A DNA stretch of 64,000 nt from Synechococcus sp. WH 8016 (GTDB lineage Bacteria; Cyanobacteriota; Cyanobacteriia; PCC-6307; Cyanobiaceae): the NCBI RefSeq assembly GCF_000230675.1, contig NZ_AGIK01000001.1, positions 744,001 through 808,000 on the forward strand, in the 5' to 3' direction. The translations under genes were made by a program, and so were the position numbers. Shown piece by piece: positions 42,471-52,700 of the stretch; within the stretch, counting starts at the first letter, position 1; each line of letters begins with the position of its first letter. The notes under the pieces are model-generated. The model saw nothing but the letters and a program-made list of their open reading frames with translations, ran no database searches and was not told the origin of the DNA.

Positions 42471-43381
42471 CGGATCTTGCCGAGCTGACGACCCACCTGC
42501 TCAATGGGTTGATATTGCGATTCCTGCGCTGGAATAAAACGCTTGGCAGCAAACAATTCCAAGATAGTTTTCTGCCGCTTGCTGGTGGGAGTCAAACCCA
42601 AAATGGACTGCTGGAGTTTGCTGGTGAATCCCTTGCCGAAACGTTGATCGAGATTGGGTCGCGCCACCCAGTGGTAATTCCCAAACGCAGGGGTTGTCCA
42701 AATCACCTTCACCTTGTTGGGGCTCACTTTCCCGTTCTTAACAGCCACATCCCAGACGGGCTGACTAAGCGCACCGGCCTGGTAGGAGCCGCTCTGCACT
42801 AATGCGATGGTGGCATCGTGGCTTCCACTGAAACCGGCTTGTCCACCTGCAAATTGCTTCGGGGTCACCCCTGCTTTAGCCAAAAAATGCTGCGGCATTA
42901 AACGTCCCGACGTGGAACTTTCTGATCCAAACGTGAAGCGCTTGCCCTTCAGAGCGTTCAGACCATCAAGGCTGCTAATGGGTTTTAAACCCGCTGAAGT
43001 ATTGGCAATAAAAACACTATTGAACTGTGCATCGATGGCCCGTTGTGCCAAAACCTGGGCGCCTGGCGTTTGAAGTCGAGCTTGAATACCTGTGAGTCCA
43101 CCGAACCAAACAAGGTCCAAACTTCCGGTCCTAAAAGCACTCACGGCTGCTGGGTAATTGCTAACTGGCACGTACCGCACTGGAACCTTGAGTTTGTCGC
43201 TTAATTCCGCGGCAAGTTGGCCGTAACGACGATTTAAACGTTCTGGGTTTTGATCGGGGATGGCTCCGATCCGGAGTGTTGCTTGCGCGTTAGAAGGAAG
43301 GACCGTTGCGCCCTGACTGCAAAGAAGAGCCAAAAGAACAACGGCCCCTTTTTTTCGGACCCGTGTCAAAGGATTGGTCAT
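42467..43381 (-). CDS. phnD: periplasmic phosphonate/phosphite-binding protein
   Basis: The 304-residue protein has a signal peptide (VVLLALLCSQGATVLPSNAQA). The PhnD-type core follows: IGAIPDQNPERLNRRYG, FGGLTGIQARL, and a Ser-rich ligand loop FGSESSTSGRLMPQHFL. It delivers its ligand to the transporter at 40183-42470. Paralogues in marine cyanobacteria bind phosphonates or phosphite; the specificity here is undetermined. Confidence 0.86.
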   Translation of the reverse strand: MTNPLTRVRKKGAVVLLALLCSQGATVLPSNAQATLRIGAIPDQNPERLNRRYGQLAAELSDKLKVPVRYVPVSNYPAAVSAFRTGSLDLVWFGGLTGIQARLQTPGAQVLAQRAIDAQFNSVFIANTSAGLKPISSLDGLNALKGKRFTFGSESSTSGRLMPQHFLAKAGVTPKQFAGGQAGFSGSHDATIALVQSGSYQAGALSQPVWDVAVKNGKVSPNKVKVIWTTPAFGNYHWVARPNLDQRFGKGFTSKLQQSILGLTPTSKRQKTILELFAAKRFIPAQESQYQPIEQVGRQLGKIR

Positions 43382-43397
43382 GTTTAAAAGAATGGAT

Positions 43398-44576
43398 TTA
43401 GGGACGAGTCAGCAATCTCTGAAACCGACTCAGCCCCTCTGAAATCGTCTCACGCGAGACGGCACAAGACAGCCTGACGCAACGATCATCGCCAAAGGCA
43501 CCACCGGGAACAATCGCCAATCCTTCCTCTTCGAGGGCACGTTCGCAAAAGGCCAACGAATCGGTAATCGCATCAGGCAGGCGAGGAAACGCATAAAAGG
43601 CGCCCCTTGGGGGCACAAGCGTGATGCCTTCCATCTGTTGAAGCCCACGACAGAGCTCAGCACGCCGCGTGTTGTAGCTAGCGGCCATCTCACGGACGCA
43701 GTCCCGTGATCCCTGAAGCGCCGCCAACGCTCCACGTTGAGCGAAACTGCACACATTGCTCGTGCTTTGGCTTTGTAGGGCAGCCGCGGCCTTAATCACC
43801 GTGCTGTCACCACTGAGATACCCAAGTCGCCAGCCGGTCATGGCCCAGCCTTTGGCAAATCCGTTCACCACAAAACAACGCTGTCTGAGATCTGGAGCGA
43901 CGGCAGCAAAACTGTGGTGAGATTCACCGTCTTCAAACAGATATTCATAGATCTCGTCGCTCATCACCATCAGGTTTGGATGCCTTCGCACCAGCTCTGC
44001 CAAGGCCTCGAGTTCACGGAGATCCAACACCCGACCGGTGGGATTCCCCGGTGAATTGAGCACCAAAAGCTTGGTGGCCGGTGTGATGGATTGCTCGATC
44101 AAATTCAGATCCAGTCCAAACCCATCGCTTGCTGACGACGCCACCGTGACCGGCTTCCCCCCGGCCAAGCGAACAATTTCTGGATAACTCAACCAATACG
44201 GGGCAGGGATGATGACTTCATCGCCTGGGTTCAACAGAACTTGGAACAGGTTGTAAATCGCCTGTTTGCCGCCATTGGTCACCAAGACCTGATCGGTTTG
44301 GGTGGGGATGTTGTTTTCAAGACTCAATTTCTGAGCAATGGCCGCGCGCAGCTCTGGATCGCCAGCAGCAGGGCCATACCGGGTGATGCCATCCCTGAGG
44401 GCCTGGATCGTTGCCTCAACAATGAACTCTGGCGTCCCGAAATCCGGCTCCCCTGCACTGAGGCTACAAACATCAACACCCTGTTGCTGCAGGGCTTTTG
44501 CTCGGGCGCTGATGGCAAGTGTGAGCGATGGCTGCAATGCCAAAGCTCGGTGCGAGAGAGATGGGGGGCCTGGCAT
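43398..44576 (-). CDS. aspC: class I aspartate aminotransferase
   Basis: The 392-residue protein shows the PLP-dependent fold I landmarks: SLSAGEPDFGTP, NSPGNPTGRV, SDEIYEYL, and the PLP lysine region NGFAKGWAMTGWRLGY. The start at 44576 (MPGPPSLSHRAL) is chosen by family length; a longer frame exists upstream. It interconverts aspartate and oxaloacetate, with 2-oxoglutarate and glutamate. Confidence 0.9.
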   Translation of the reverse strand: MPGPPSLSHRALALQPSLTLAISARAKALQQQGVDVCSLSAGEPDFGTPEFIVEATIQALRDGITRYGPAAGDPELRAAIAQKLSLENNIPTQTDQVLVTNGGKQAIYNLFQVLLNPGDEVIIPAPYWLSYPEIVRLAGGKPVTVASSASDGFGLDLNLIEQSITPATKLLVLNSPGNPTGRVLDLRELEALAELVRRHPNLMVMSDEIYEYLFEDGESHHSFAAVAPDLRQRCFVVNGFAKGWAMTGWRLGYLSGDSTVIKAAAALQSQSTSNVCSFAQRGALAALQGSRDCVREMAASYNTRRAELCRGLQQMEGITLVPPRGAFYAFPRLPDAITDSLAFCERALEEEGLAIVPGGAFGDDRCVRLSCAVSRETISEGLSRFQRLLTRP

Positions 44577-44688
44577 CAGCACGGCACCCCCTCGATGGAT
44601 GCTCGGATATGTGAAACAACATCCTGCCTGATGTGGCGTCAGTGACAACACCGATGTGCTGATGACAGCCTGGATCGAAATGTTGACC

Positions 44689-45102
44689 ATGCCGAACATG
44701 TCAGCTGGAACGACCTCGTTGAGTTGGGTGTTGGCAGCCAAGAATCCCCAAGCGCTCGCCGAGTTTTATGCGCAAGCTCTTGGATGTACCTGCCGATCAG
44801 GACTGTCTGACCAGCACTGGATGGTGGCTCTACCAACGGGAGGAACGCTTCAGATTTATCGCCCTTCGCGTCTACGGCCTTGGCCCATTCGCGGTGCGGC
44901 CCTCGCCCCTTGTTTTCAACGGGTCGGATCCGACCATCCAGAGACTGAGCTCGGCCATTGGATCGAACAACTGGAAGCGTTGGGGGCGCGGAGGCGCGAA
45001 GCAGCGCGTCTCGAATCGTTTGGAGCGGAATGCTGGATGGAGGATCCAGAGGAGCAGCCTTTTCTCACCTTGGTGCTGCCGCAAAGGTCCGTTGGCTCAT
45101 AG
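44689..45102 (+). CDS. glyoxalase/VOC family protein
   Basis: The protein of about 137 residues has the vicinal-oxygen-chelate beginning LSWVLAAKNPQALAEFYAQALG and a C-terminal LESFGAECWMEDPE segment. Several in-frame starts exist (44656, 44689, 44698). Catalytic metal ligands are not evident, so the reaction is unknown. Confidence 0.72.
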   Translation: MPNMSAGTTSLSWVLAAKNPQALAEFYAQALGCTCRSGLSDQHWMVALPTGGTLQIYRPSRLRPWPIRGAALAPCFQRVGSDHPETELGHWIEQLEALGARRREAARLESFGAECWMEDPEEQPFLTLVLPQRSVGS

Positions 45103-45122
45103 GGTTTTGAGCTGAGCTACCC

Positions 45123-45728
45123 ATGCGCGTGTCCTTAGAAGACTTCGAGGCATCCTGTCTCCAGTGCCAGCGCTGCGACCTGGCAAAGGAACGCCAGCAT
45201 GTGGTGGTCAGTCGCGGGCATCCTTCAGCGAGGCTGATGGTGATTGGCGAAGCGCCAGGGGCTGATGAGGATGCTCAGGGGCGTCCTTTTGTGGGGCGTT
45301 CCGGCAGGCTCCTGGACGAATGCCTGGCGGACGTCGGCCTGGATCAAGAAGAGGACGCGTATATCTGCAACTTGATCAAATGTCGGCCGCCTGGAAATCG
45401 ACGCCCATCCCCAGCTGAACTCAAGGCCTGCAGACCCTGGCTGGATCGTCAAATTCGTGAGGTCAATCCGGAGATCCTGTTCATTCTTGGAGCGACTGCC
45501 ACCGCAACCCTTCTCGAATGCCGCACACCGATTAGTCGCTTAAGAGGTGCTTGGACCGAATGGAACGGGCGTTATGTGATGCCGAGTTTTCATCCCTCCT
45601 ACCTGTTGCGCAATCCATCGCGGGAGCCAGGGAAGCCACGCGCGTTGTTCATGGCCGATCTGACCAGTGTCAAGCACGCTTTGAACGGGGTTGTGTCAGG
45701 GTTAGCTCCAGATTCGAGCGATCCTTGA
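45123..45728 (+). CDS. uracil-DNA glycosylase, iron-sulfur family 4 type
   Basis: The CLQCQRC cluster at residues 14-20 and further cysteines ([20 protein letters not shown]) fit the 4Fe-4S family 4 enzymes. The catalytic motif is [17 protein letters not shown], and the second motif is the [11 protein letters not shown] segment. It removes uracil from DNA. Its stop shares bases with the ispG start (TGATG). Confidence 0.88.
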   Translation: MRVSLEDFEASCLQCQRCDLAKERQHVVVSRGHPSARLMVIGEAPGADEDAQGRPFVGRSGRLLDECLADVGLDQEEDAYICNLIKCRPPGNRRPSPAELKACRPWLDRQIREVNPEILFILGATATATLLECRTPISRLRGAWTEWNGRYVMPSFHPSYLLRNPSREPGKPRALFMADLTSVKHALNGVVSGLAPDSSDP

Positions 45729-46921
45729 TGACCGCCTCGCAGCGCTACGACACAAAGATTCATCGCCGGGTCACCCGCACGGTGATGGTTGGTGATGTGC
45801 CGATTGGAAGTGAGCATCCGATTGCGGTGCAATCGATGATCAATGAGGACACGCTGGATATCGACGGGTCGGTCGCAGGAATCCGTCGCTTGGCCGATGC
45901 CGGATGCGAAATCGTGCGGGTCACGACTCCTTCGATTGGCCATGCCATCGCGATGGGGAAAATTCGTGCAGCCTTGCGCGCTCAGGGATGCAACATCCCA
46001 CTCGTGGCTGATGTCCATCACAACGGCACGCGCATCGCCTTAGAAGTTGCCAAGCACGTCGACAAAGTGCGCATCAACCCTGGGTTGTTCGTTTTCGACA
46101 AACCGGATCCCGAACGCCAGGAGTTCAGCCAAGAAGAGTTTGATGCGATTGGAGATCGGATCAAGGAAACGTTTGCTCCTCTCGTGCGGGTGCTGAAAGA
46201 GCAGAACAAGGCCTTGCGGATTGGAGTGAATCACGGCTCCTTGGCTGAACGCATGCTGTTCACCTATGGAGATACCCCCCAAGGCATGGTCGAATCGGCC
46301 ATGGAATTCGTGCGGATCTGCGATTCACTCGATTTTCACAACATCGTGATTTCGATGAAGGCATCGCGTGCGCCCGTGATGCTGGCGGCCTACCGACTCA
46401 TGGCCGACACCATGGATCGGGAAGGGTTCAACTACCCCCTGCACTTGGGCGTCACCGAAGCAGGTGATGGTGACTATGGACGAATCAAGAGCACGGCCGG
46501 AATCGCAACCCTGCTGGCGGAAGGACTCGGAGACACCATCCGCGTCTCCCTAACAGAAGCGCCAGAGAAGGAAATCCCTGTGTGCTTTTCGATCCTGCAG
46601 GCGCTTGGAATCCGAAAGACGATGGTCGAGTACGTGGCCTGTCCGAGCTGCGGTCGCACTTTGTTTAATCTTGAGGAGGTCCTTCATCAGGTCCGAAACG
46701 CCACCTCTCATCTCACCGGTCTAGACATTGCTGTGATGGGTTGCATTGTGAATGGTCCTGGCGAGATGGCCGATGCTGACTACGGTTATGTGGGCAAAGG
46801 GCCTGGGGTGATCGCTCTCTATCGCAACCGCGATGAGATCCGAAAAGTCCCCGAGTCGGAGGGTGTAGCAGCCTTGGTTCAGTTGATCAAAGACGACGGT
46901 CGCTGGGTTGAACCCGACTGA
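45728..46921 (+). CDS. ispG: (E)-4-hydroxy-3-methylbut-2-enyl-diphosphate synthase
   Basis: IspG (GcpE) converts methylerythritol cyclodiphosphate in the MEP isoprenoid pathway. The 397-residue protein has [19 protein letters not shown] near its start and the cluster cysteines in [14 protein letters not shown] and [17 protein letters not shown]. Start at 45728 by family N-terminus. Confidence 0.94.
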   Translation: MTASQRYDTKIHRRVTRTVMVGDVPIGSEHPIAVQSMINEDTLDIDGSVAGIRRLADAGCEIVRVTTPSIGHAIAMGKIRAALRAQGCNIPLVADVHHNGTRIALEVAKHVDKVRINPGLFVFDKPDPERQEFSQEEFDAIGDRIKETFAPLVRVLKEQNKALRIGVNHGSLAERMLFTYGDTPQGMVESAMEFVRICDSLDFHNIVISMKASRAPVMLAAYRLMADTMDREGFNYPLHLGVTEAGDGDYGRIKSTAGIATLLAEGLGDTIRVSLTEAPEKEIPVCFSILQALGIRKTMVEYVACPSCGRTLFNLEEVLHQVRNATSHLTGLDIAVMGCIVNGPGEMADADYGYVGKGPGVIALYRNRDEIRKVPESEGVAALVQLIKDDGRWVEPD

Positions 46922-46957
46922 TGTCGTTAAGGTGCTGAAAAGGTCCTAGTGGACGGC

Positions 46958-48310
46958 ATGCGCGCTAAAAAATTCGGCATCAAGGTCACGCAACGTCGCG
47001 GCTGGTTTGTGGCTCTGGGCGCAGGGGCTGTCACAGCTGCCGTGGTTGTGGCCAATCCTGGGTTGGGTTTGCCAAGCACGACTTCGTCGTCCATCACCAA
47101 CAGCCCGAAAGAGGTGATTGATCAGGTATGGCAGATCGTCTATCGAGATTTCCTGGATTCATCGGGAGGTTATGACCTCGATCAGTGGTCCATTCTTCGA
47201 AAGGATTTGCTCTCCAAGTCTTATGCCGGAACCGCGGAATCCTATGAAGCGATTCGCGGCATGTTGGCGAGTCTTGATGACCCCTACACCCGATTCCTAG
47301 ACCCGAAAGAGTTCAAGGAAATGCAAATCGACACATCAGGTGAATTAACCGGTGTCGGCATTCAAATTTCACTGGACAAAGACACCAAAGAGATCGTGGT
47401 GGTGTCGCCAATCGAAGGCACACCGGCCTCAAAAGCCGGGGTCCAACCCAAAGACGTGATCGTTTCGATTGATGGTCAACTCACCAAGGGGATGACCACG
47501 GAAGATGCGGTGAAGCTCATTCGTGGAACGGAAGGAAGCAACGTCGTCCTGGGCTTGCGCAGGAATGGCTCCATCATCGACGTGCCCCTCGTGCGGGCGC
47601 GGATCGAAATTCAGGCCGTTGACAGTCAGCTCAACACCAGTGCCAATGGCACCAAGGTGGGTTACATCCGCCTGAAGCAGTTCAATGCCAATGCATCGAA
47701 AGAGATGCGTGCCGCGATTCGCGAGCTTGAGAAGCAAGGATCACAGGGTTACGTCCTTGATTTGCGCAGCAATCCCGGAGGGTTGCTTGAAGCCAGCGTC
47801 GACATTGCGCGTCAGTGGCTGGATGAAGGCACGATTGTCAGCACTAAAACCCGTGAGGGCATTCAGGACGTGCGCCGCGCCACAGGGAATGCCTTAACCG
47901 ACCGTCCCGTCGTGGTGTTGGTGAACGAAGGCTCAGCGAGTGCCAGCGAAATTCTTTCAGGCGCTCTACAAGACAACGAGCGCGGGCTTCTGGTGGGCCA
48001 GAAAACGTTTGGGAAAGGACTCGTGCAATCCGTGCGCGGGCTCTCTGACGGATCTGGAATGACCGTCACGATTGCCAAATACCTCACACCCAAGGGCACC
48101 GACATCCACAAAAACGGCATTCGCCCGGATGTTGCGGTGGAGATGAGTGAGAAAGAAATTAAAACCCTCACTGTTGAACAGTTAGGGACCAACAAAGATG
48201 GGCAGTACCGCGTCGCGGAAACCACCCTGCTCAAAGCCTTGCAAGCTCCGAAAACAGGAAAAACCTATCAACCAGGAGCGGCCAACCTTCAGTCGGCACT
48301 TCAGCGATAA
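46958..48310 (+). CDS. ctpA: carboxyl-terminal processing protease, S41 family
   Basis: The 450-residue protein has an N-terminal signal/anchor segment, a PDZ domain (DVIVSIDGQLTKGMTTEDAV) and the S41 catalytic part: the Ser in VNEGSASASEIL and the Lys in VGQKTFGKGLV. In cyanobacteria CtpA trims the D1 precursor of photosystem II; other paralogues exist, so the exact role is open. ATG at 46958 is preferred to GTG at 46949. It overlaps the convergent gene at its end. Confidence 0.88.
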   Translation: MRAKKFGIKVTQRRGWFVALGAGAVTAAVVVANPGLGLPSTTSSSITNSPKEVIDQVWQIVYRDFLDSSGGYDLDQWSILRKDLLSKSYAGTAESYEAIRGMLASLDDPYTRFLDPKEFKEMQIDTSGELTGVGIQISLDKDTKEIVVVSPIEGTPASKAGVQPKDVIVSIDGQLTKGMTTEDAVKLIRGTEGSNVVLGLRRNGSIIDVPLVRARIEIQAVDSQLNTSANGTKVGYIRLKQFNANASKEMRAAIRELEKQGSQGYVLDLRSNPGGLLEASVDIARQWLDEGTIVSTKTREGIQDVRRATGNALTDRPVVVLVNEGSASASEILSGALQDNERGLLVGQKTFGKGLVQSVRGLSDGSGMTVTIAKYLTPKGTDIHKNGIRPDVAVEMSEKEIKTLTVEQLGTNKDGQYRVAETTLLKALQAPKTGKTYQPGAANLQSALQR

Positions 48311-48813
48311 GGGGCTAATCCAAACCCTTCGCGTTCACTTCGATTGCCTTGCGATTGGTTGCCTCCATAACGCGAGTCTCCATAGCGATTGCCTCCATAG
48401 CGAGTGCCTCGGTGGGTTGCTGGAATCGTGGCTGTCCGGGCTGGGGCCGCCTGGCGCGCCCTCTGGACAAGCGCATTGCAACCCCCCGCCGATTCAATCG
48501 CCTCATCCACGCTGCTCACCGGAATGCGTTGGCCCCAACTGCGAGGCCATCCCCAGGTTTGGCCTTGACGTTCCAACAGCGCGACCGCCTCTCCATGTCC
48601 GATCGAACCTGATCGCATCAAACAGGTGGTCGTTGCCAAGGTGGCAACCTGAAGGTTGGGCGCTTGAGACGAACGCGTGGGATACACAGGGCGGCTCTGG
48701 CGACCCACGGGAAAGGGCATCGAGGGAATGTTGAGCGGCCTTTGCGCGAGTCCGCCGCCTCCAGACATTTGCCCAAGGGCTGCCATCGCTAATTGGAGAA
48801 GAAGATTATTCAT
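48301..48813 (-). CDS. hypothetical protein with Gly-Tyr-Arg-Asn-rich tail
   Basis: The product is 170 residues with a short hydrophobic start, Cys at TTTCLM and a tail of RYGGNRYGDSRYGGN repeats (about 137-155). Such tails occur in RNA-binding or cell-surface proteins. It converges with ctpA, overlapping 10 bases. Function unknown. Confidence 0.55.
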   Translation of the reverse strand: MNNLLLQLAMAALGQMSGGGGLAQRPLNIPSMPFPVGRQSRPVYPTRSSQAPNLQVATLATTTCLMRSGSIGHGEAVALLERQGQTWGWPRSWGQRIPVSSVDEAIESAGGCNALVQRARQAAPARTATIPATHRGTRYGGNRYGDSRYGGNQSQGNRSEREGFGLAPYR

Positions 48814-48848
48814 CAGTCGGTTGGTCTTGGTAAGTAAGGGAGATGGTC

Positions 48849-49370
48849 TTAAACGCGAACGGTTGAGCCGCAGTAGCGATCGAAGAGCTTCAGGACATCA
48901 TTCGCGGGAAGCTTGGCCGTATAACGAGCCTCAAGTTCTGCCAGATGCTGACTACGGGGATACGCCCTAATCGATTTCCATTCCTGCGGTGTTTCTCGTC
49001 TTAAAACGCGAGACATCATCCGATGTTGGCTGGGAAGGGTGATCGATCCACCGGCGCAGCTCTGCATTCTGTGAGTCGCTTCGTGAGCCAGGGTGTTCCA
49101 AACTTGTGCTGCATTTCGGTGGGTGCGACACACAATCAAGATGTCATTTTTGGGGTGGTAAGCCCCCTGCAACCCCCGGGTCGAGCAATCGCGTTGAAGC
49201 ACCCTGACGCCATGGGAGGTGAGCTTGCTGCGCAAGGCATCAACCGCTTCCCACGATTGAGCGCGCACAGGTGCTGTTCCCAGCAGCGCAGGTGTGAAGC
49301 AAGCAATCAAGGTCCATCGTTGAACCTGGCGTCGAACCTGGCGTTGAAACTGATTCAGCGGCTTTGGCAT
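48849..49370 (-). CDS. secreted protein with HEATH zinc-peptidase-like motif
   Basis: The product is about 173 residues from MPKPLNQFQRQ. A signal peptide ends near APVRAQS. The segment NTLAHEATHRMQ carries HExxH, the zincin signature, and two or more cysteines could form disulfides. The HExxH and signal peptide support a periplasmic metallopeptidase, but the third ligand is uncertain. The start at 49370 is chosen because a longer frame would run into the terminator at 49414. Confidence 0.6.
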   Translation of the reverse strand: MPKPLNQFQRQVRRQVQRWTLIACFTPALLGTAPVRAQSWEAVDALRSKLTSHGVRVLQRDCSTRGLQGAYHPKNDILIVCRTHRNAAQVWNTLAHEATHRMQSCAGGSITLPSQHRMMSRVLRRETPQEWKSIRAYPRSQHLAELEARYTAKLPANDVLKLFDRYCGSTVRV

Positions 49371-49413
49371 GGTCCGCTCTCGGGGCACCTCACCAGAGTC
49401 AGGCATCAACGCA

Positions 49414-49440
49414 TAAAAAAAATCACCCAAATGGGTGATT
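49414..49440 (-). terminator. Rho-independent terminator, minus strand
   Basis: AATCACCC and GGGTGATT pair over 8 bp with a 4-nt loop and run into T residues on the minus strand. It ends the small gene at 49470. Confidence 0.82.
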
Positions 49441-49469
49441 CCTGTGACTAGATGTGAGCGAGGGGTCGC

Positions 49470-49634
49470 TCAGGCAACAGGCTGCATCAAGCCACCGCCT
49501 GGAGACGAGTCGTCGTCATCGTTTTCCGTATCGTTCTGCCACAAAGCAAAAATTCCGAGGGCGGCTGCACCAACCAAACTGCCTAGGAGACCGAGGGAAC
49601 TTCCCGTTGCAATCGGATCGATGAATTCGGCCAC
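49470..49634 (-). CDS. small membrane protein of 54 residues (GTG start)
   Basis: The frame begins GTG (VAEFIDPIATG), has one membrane segment (SLGLLGSLVGAAALGIFALW) and an Asp-rich stretch before a GGG tail. It is followed by a terminator at 49414. It resembles small conserved picocyanobacterial proteins of unknown role. Confidence 0.6.
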   Translation of the reverse strand: MAEFIDPIATGSSLGLLGSLVGAAALGIFALWQNDTENDDDDSSPGGGLMQPVA

Positions 49635-49718
49635 GGGGTATCACGTCGTATGGTCACATGGTAACGAAGGATTGCGAAATGTGTTGGGCTTTCTCATTTT
49701 TCCAGCGCAAGCGCGAGC

Positions 49719-52700
49719 TCAAACCCTCAAAACAGCCTCGTTCCGTTCTTTTTGCTGTTGGTCGCGCTGCTCAGGCGTCAATCCATCCGTATCCGGAATC
49801 TGTGATGCCATCTGCTCTAGCCAACCTTTGAGCTCATCCAATTGCCGATCCATGGGCAGGACGCCGAGGCCTCGTGCCAGGACCTTGGCAACGCTTCCAC
49901 TTCCTGCCTGGTACACAAGTCGTCCATGGAGATGTTGGGGCAAACCCTGACGAAGCAGACGAAAAGCAGGTTCCTCCATCGGTGTTTCGAGGGCAATATT
50001 TGGTTTTTCAGGGCGAATCCGCGCAAATCCGCAGCGTTTCGCCAGCAGCTTGAGTTCCATCAGCTGCAACAGGGATTGAACCGGTCCAGGCAGGGCCCCA
50101 TAGCGATCGGCCCAACCTGCCGCCAGTTCCACCAGGGCTTCTGAACTAAGGCACTCGGATGCAGCTCGATACGCAGACATTTTCTCGTCGGCATCGACGA
50201 TCCAGTCCGCTGGAATAAAGGCAGTGACCTGTAGATCCACCTGCGTGTCGTCCACAGCTGGAATGTCTTGTCCCTGTATTTCTGCCAGTGACTCTTGCAA
50301 CATCTCCATGTAGAGATCGAAGCCAATCGCCTCCATTTGTCCGCTTTGCTCCACACCGAGCAAGTTGCCCACTCCTCGTATCTCCATATCGCGCATCGCC
50401 AATTGGTACCCACTGCCGAGCTGAGCGAATTCCTGGATGGCGCGTAAGCGCTGACGCGCCGCTTCACTGAGCGAGGCATCTCCGGGGTAAAACAACCAGG
50501 CATGGGCTTGGACGCCGCTGCGGCCGACGCGGCCCCTGAGCTGATACAGCTGAGCAAGTCCAAACCGGTGGGCATCCTCAATCAGGATCGTGTTGACACG
50601 CGGAATGTCGAGACCGCTCTCCACGATCGTGGTGCAAAGCATGACGTCGGCTTCCCCACCGTTGAACGCCACCATGGCGCTCTCGAGCTCGCCTTCAGCC
50701 ATTTGTCCATGGGCGACGAGGAGCTTGAGGCCGGGAAGCATCTCACGAAGCTTGCCTGCGACGTCCTCGATCCCTTCCACACGGGGCACCACATAAAACA
50801 CTTGACCACCACGATCCAGTTCTTGGCGAATGGCGCTGCGCACGGCCTCATCATCCAGAGCCGCTAGGTGGGTTTTGATCGGACGGCGCAAGGGTGGTGG
50901 AGTGGTAATCAAGCTCATCTCACGCACGCCAGACAAGCTCATGTAGAGGGTTCGCGGGATGGGTGTCGCCGAGAGCGTCAAAACATCCACGTCCTTGCGC
51001 AAGGCCTTGATTTTTTCCTTTTGGTTCACCCCAAACCGTTGTTCCTCATCCACCACCAACAAACCAAGCTTGTCGAAGGCGGTGTTCTTGCTGAGCAGCT
51101 GGTGCGTGCCCACCACGGCATCGATGGTGCCCGTTTTCAACTCCTCAAGAATCGTCTTGCGCTCACCTGCCGTACGGAAACGATTGAGAAGGGCCACCTT
51201 GATTGGATAGGGGGCAAAGCGTTCCGAAAGCGTGCGCCAATGCTGTTGCGCTAACACCGTTGTGGGAGCCAACATCGCCACTTGTTTGCCAGCGGTGATC
51301 GCTTTGAAAATCGCTCGGATGGCCACCTCCGTTTTCCCGAAGCCCACATCACCACAGACCAACCGATCCATCGGCTCTGGTTTCTCCATGTCGCGCTTGA
51401 CATCCACCGTGGCCTTGAGCTGGTCAGAGGTTGGCTCGTAGGGGAAGGAATCCTCAAGTTCAACCTGCCAAGGCCCATCGATCGGGAAGGCAAACCCTGC
51501 CGCTTGGTGGCGTTCGGCGTACAGCTTCACCAAATCAAGCGCAACTTTGCGAACCGCCTTGGAGGCCCTCTCCTTCGCCTTCACCCAAGCGGAGCCACCC
51601 ATCTTGCTGAGCTGCGGCGGTGTATCGCTATTGGCGCGAAACCGTCCCAGGCTTCCGAGCTGATCGGCAGCCACTCGCAAGATGCCATCGGAATACTGAA
51701 CAACGAGGTAATCGCGAACCTCGCCACTAATCGCTAATTTTTCGAGCTTTTTAAATCGACCAATTCCATGGTTGCGATGCACCACGAAATCCCCTTGCTG
51801 CATCTTGTTGGGGTCAACGGTGCGGCTCGCGGCTTTGCGGCGCCGACGCACGTAACCGCTGCTCGTGAGCGACTGCTGTCCGAAAAATTCGCGATCGGTC
51901 AGCAGAACCACCCTCCAGGCGGGAAGCTGCAGCCCTTCGAGCTCGGCGGTTCCTCGCGTTTTCAAGGCCACAGGTGTGCCCTGCTCCATCAAGCGATCGA
52001 TCGCTTGTGTGTCCGCTGCATTGGGTACGAAGCGGGTGATGCAGTCGTGTTCCTCCAGCAAAGCCACAGCACGGCTGGGCTGCGCTGACAACAACCAAAC
52101 AGCCTGACGCTCCCGTTGGTGCTGTTTGATCATTTGGCCGAGTTTTCCAAATTGATTGGGGTAAGACGGAACCGGTCGACTGGCGAGATCAAACGCATTG
52201 GGGTGGCTGTCCTGTTCCTGAAGTTCTGCCAGGTCGAAGCCAGCAAACGCTTCGGCAAGCTCCATCGCCTCCTTGATCGGGCGATGCAAAACAGGAATGG
52301 GCACGGGAAGCTCTGCGTGCTGCTCTTCGGCGTGATCAAGCCACTGCTGACCATGGGCGCTGCCATGACGACGCTCATCGATGGCGATGCAGCACTTGGC
52401 AGGCAAATAATCGAGGAGGGAAGCAGGGGTCTGCCAAGCCAATCCCATCAATCGACGCATCCCCTCAGGGGTTCCGCCCTCCAACAACTCCGTGATTTGC
52501 GCCTCACTCAGCAACTGGTCAAGATCGTCAGGAACCTGCTCGCGCAGACGTTCAGCGATGAGGGGACTGAAGCCGGTGGGGGTGAGCTTGAGCGTGTCGA
52601 CGGTGTCGAGGGAGCGCTGGCTGGCCGGGTCAAATTCACGAAGCTTGTCGAGTTCATTGCCGAAGAACTCCAAGCGCACGGGGAGCTCACTACTCACGGG

